Below are positions 63,368 to 64,000 of a stretch of 64,000 nt of DNA, piece after piece. The DNA is from DASUPK01 sp963774305. Lineage in GTDB: Bacteria; Actinomycetota; Thermoleophilia; Solirubrobacterales; 70-9. A program made the position numbers and the translations under genes. The stretch is taken from positions 62,001 to 126,000 of the forward strand of contig CAVZEM010000009.1 in the NCBI GenBank assembly GCA_963774305.1, in the 5' to 3' direction. The notes under the pieces are model-generated. The model was not told the DNA's origin. It worked only from the letters and a program-made list of their open reading frames with translations, and searched no databases. Numbering within the stretch: the stretch's first letter is position 1; each line of letters opens with the position of its first letter.

Positions 63368-64000
63368 AGCTGCTTCCGGACCGGGACGAGCCGGAACACC
63401 GAGCCCAGGGTCGGCTTGCCGTGGCGGCGGGGCCCTTTCAGGGTGAGCACGTAGACGCGGCCGTCCCGGTCCTGAGCGAGTGAGGTCAGGTAGCGGAACC
63501 TGAACCGGAAGCTCCGCAGCTTCCCCGCCCGGCGTCCGGGCCGTGGGCGGAAGGCGAGCAGCTTCCCCGAGCAACGGACGCCGTACAGATAGCTCCCGTT
63601 GATCTCGCGGCCGCGGATTCGCTCCAGCCGCGGGTCCCTGACCAGATAGCCGCCGATCACCGCGCAGCCACGTCGCCGCGGAAAGGCGATCGTTGGGAAG
63701 GTCGCCAGCCTTCTCGGCAAGCCTCCGCGCAGGATCACGAACCCGTCATAGGCCGGCCAGCCGAAGTTCGCGCCACTCGCCTTCTCGATCGGCAGGTACT
63801 CGATCTCCTCGTAGCGCTGGTCCCCGACGTCGGCGATGCCCACAGTGTGGGAGGTGCGATCGAAGGAGATCCTGCGCGGATCACCGAGCCCGGAAGCCCA
63901 GACCTCCGGGCTCGCCGGACTCGCGGGGTTGACCCGCAGGATCTTGCCGCGCAGCTGCCGCGGGTCCTGCGCGACGCCCGTGGGGTGTCCCGCCGCCGAG
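63364..64000 (-). CDS. PQQ-type glucose/sorbosone dehydrogenase family protein, C-terminal part
   Basis: The frame is open to the window edge, so the N-terminus lies beyond 64000. About 212 residues are seen. The segments GKILRVNPASPASPEVWASG, GLGDPRRISFD, IADVGDQRYEEIEYLP and GANFGWPAYDG are the late blades of the GSDH beta-propeller, which uses PQQ to oxidise sugars in the periplasm or outside. The Arg-rich tail (RRGCAVIGGYLVRDPRLERI, KLRSFRFRFRYLTSL) is unusual. Stop codon overlaps that of the convergent PucR-type gene by TTAG. Confidence 0.85.
   Translation of the reverse strand, partial: SAAGHPTGVAQDPRQLRGKILRVNPASPASPEVWASGLGDPRRISFDRTSHTVGIADVGDQRYEEIEYLPIEKASGANFGWPAYDGFVILRGGLPRRLATFPTIAFPRRRGCAVIGGYLVRDPRLERIRGREINGSYLYGVRCSGKLLAFRPRPGRRAGKLRSFRFRFRYLTSLAQDRDGRVYVLTLKGPRRHGKPTLGSVFRLVPVRKQL

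Noticed and set aside
1..64000. CRISPR array, insertion sequence, integron or attachment site
   Set aside because: No regular short direct repeats with spacers, no transposase or recombinase, and no terminal inverted repeats flanking a gene were seen. The only dispersed repeat is the ~97-base element.

Overview
The window reads as one contiguous piece of a high-GC actinobacterial chromosome. Gene density is very high, GTG and TTG starts are common, several start codons sit only 7-12 bases after a -10-like hexamer (leaderless style), and most codons end in G or C. Gene content (MMPL exporters, CoA metabolism, DegV, DUF3618, an IscA/Grx4/BolA/HemQ set, both MetH and MetE) suits a soil actinomycete of the Thermoleophilia/Solirubrobacterales type. 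That placement is inference; no rRNA or tRNA is present to confirm it. I see no phage, integrase, transposase or CRISPR array.

Layout. 1-2657: two paralogous drug/H+ antiporters of the 14-helix MFS type flank a MarR regulator that overlaps the second one; a CRP-like dyad and a MarR-like dyad precede marR. 2673-5757 (minus): biotin operon bioB-bioF-bioD without bioA. 5883-8583: cupin, secreted GH3-like protein and a SigA-type sigma factor, separated by two copies of a ~97 bp structured repeat. 8716-14992: MMPL transporter, crotonase, biotin carrier protein, glycosyltransferase, glycerol kinase with a clear terminator, PlsC acyltransferase. 15013-19774: metallo-beta-lactamase fold hydrolase, two SDRs, hotdog thioesterase and an MFS protein with an unusual C-terminal extension. 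19864-23262: second MMPL gene and a decayed module (DUF4242-type gene with an in-frame stop and a TetR gene with about six single-base indels) whose operators look intact. 23303-26608: two acyl-CoA dehydrogenases, a SnoaL-like and a YCII protein. 26808-32169: P450, GGDEF/HD-GYP protein, third MMPL. 32306-38167: a tightly overlapping CoA operon (crotonase, carboxyltransferase, two small paralogous unknowns, BKACE enzyme, CaiB-type CoA transferase, MerR). 38174-45839: isoprenylcysteine methyltransferase-like protein, two extended SDRs, nitrilase-TetR pair, alpha/beta hydrolase with a small membrane trio, DegV, GST-like protein. 45788-49408: Fe-S and haem maintenance genes. 49422-53492: unknown membrane protein and a glycosyltransferase-flippase fusion. 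53489-59544: metH and metE back to back. 59658-64000: small unknown gene with the third repeat copy, aldehyde dehydrogenase, an atypical PII protein with a PucR-type regulator, and the end of a PQQ-type sugar dehydrogenase.

How it fits together. Biotin synthesis, the single-domain biotin carrier and the carboxyltransferase subunit are a plausible functional set, as are the two acyl-CoA dehydrogenases, two crotonases, enoyl-reductase-like SDR and thioesterase for acyl-CoA turnover. The most unusual signal is the three-copy repeat: its outer arms show a compensatory base change, its middle hairpin keeps its shape with different bases, and it supplies stop codons to the genes on both sides.
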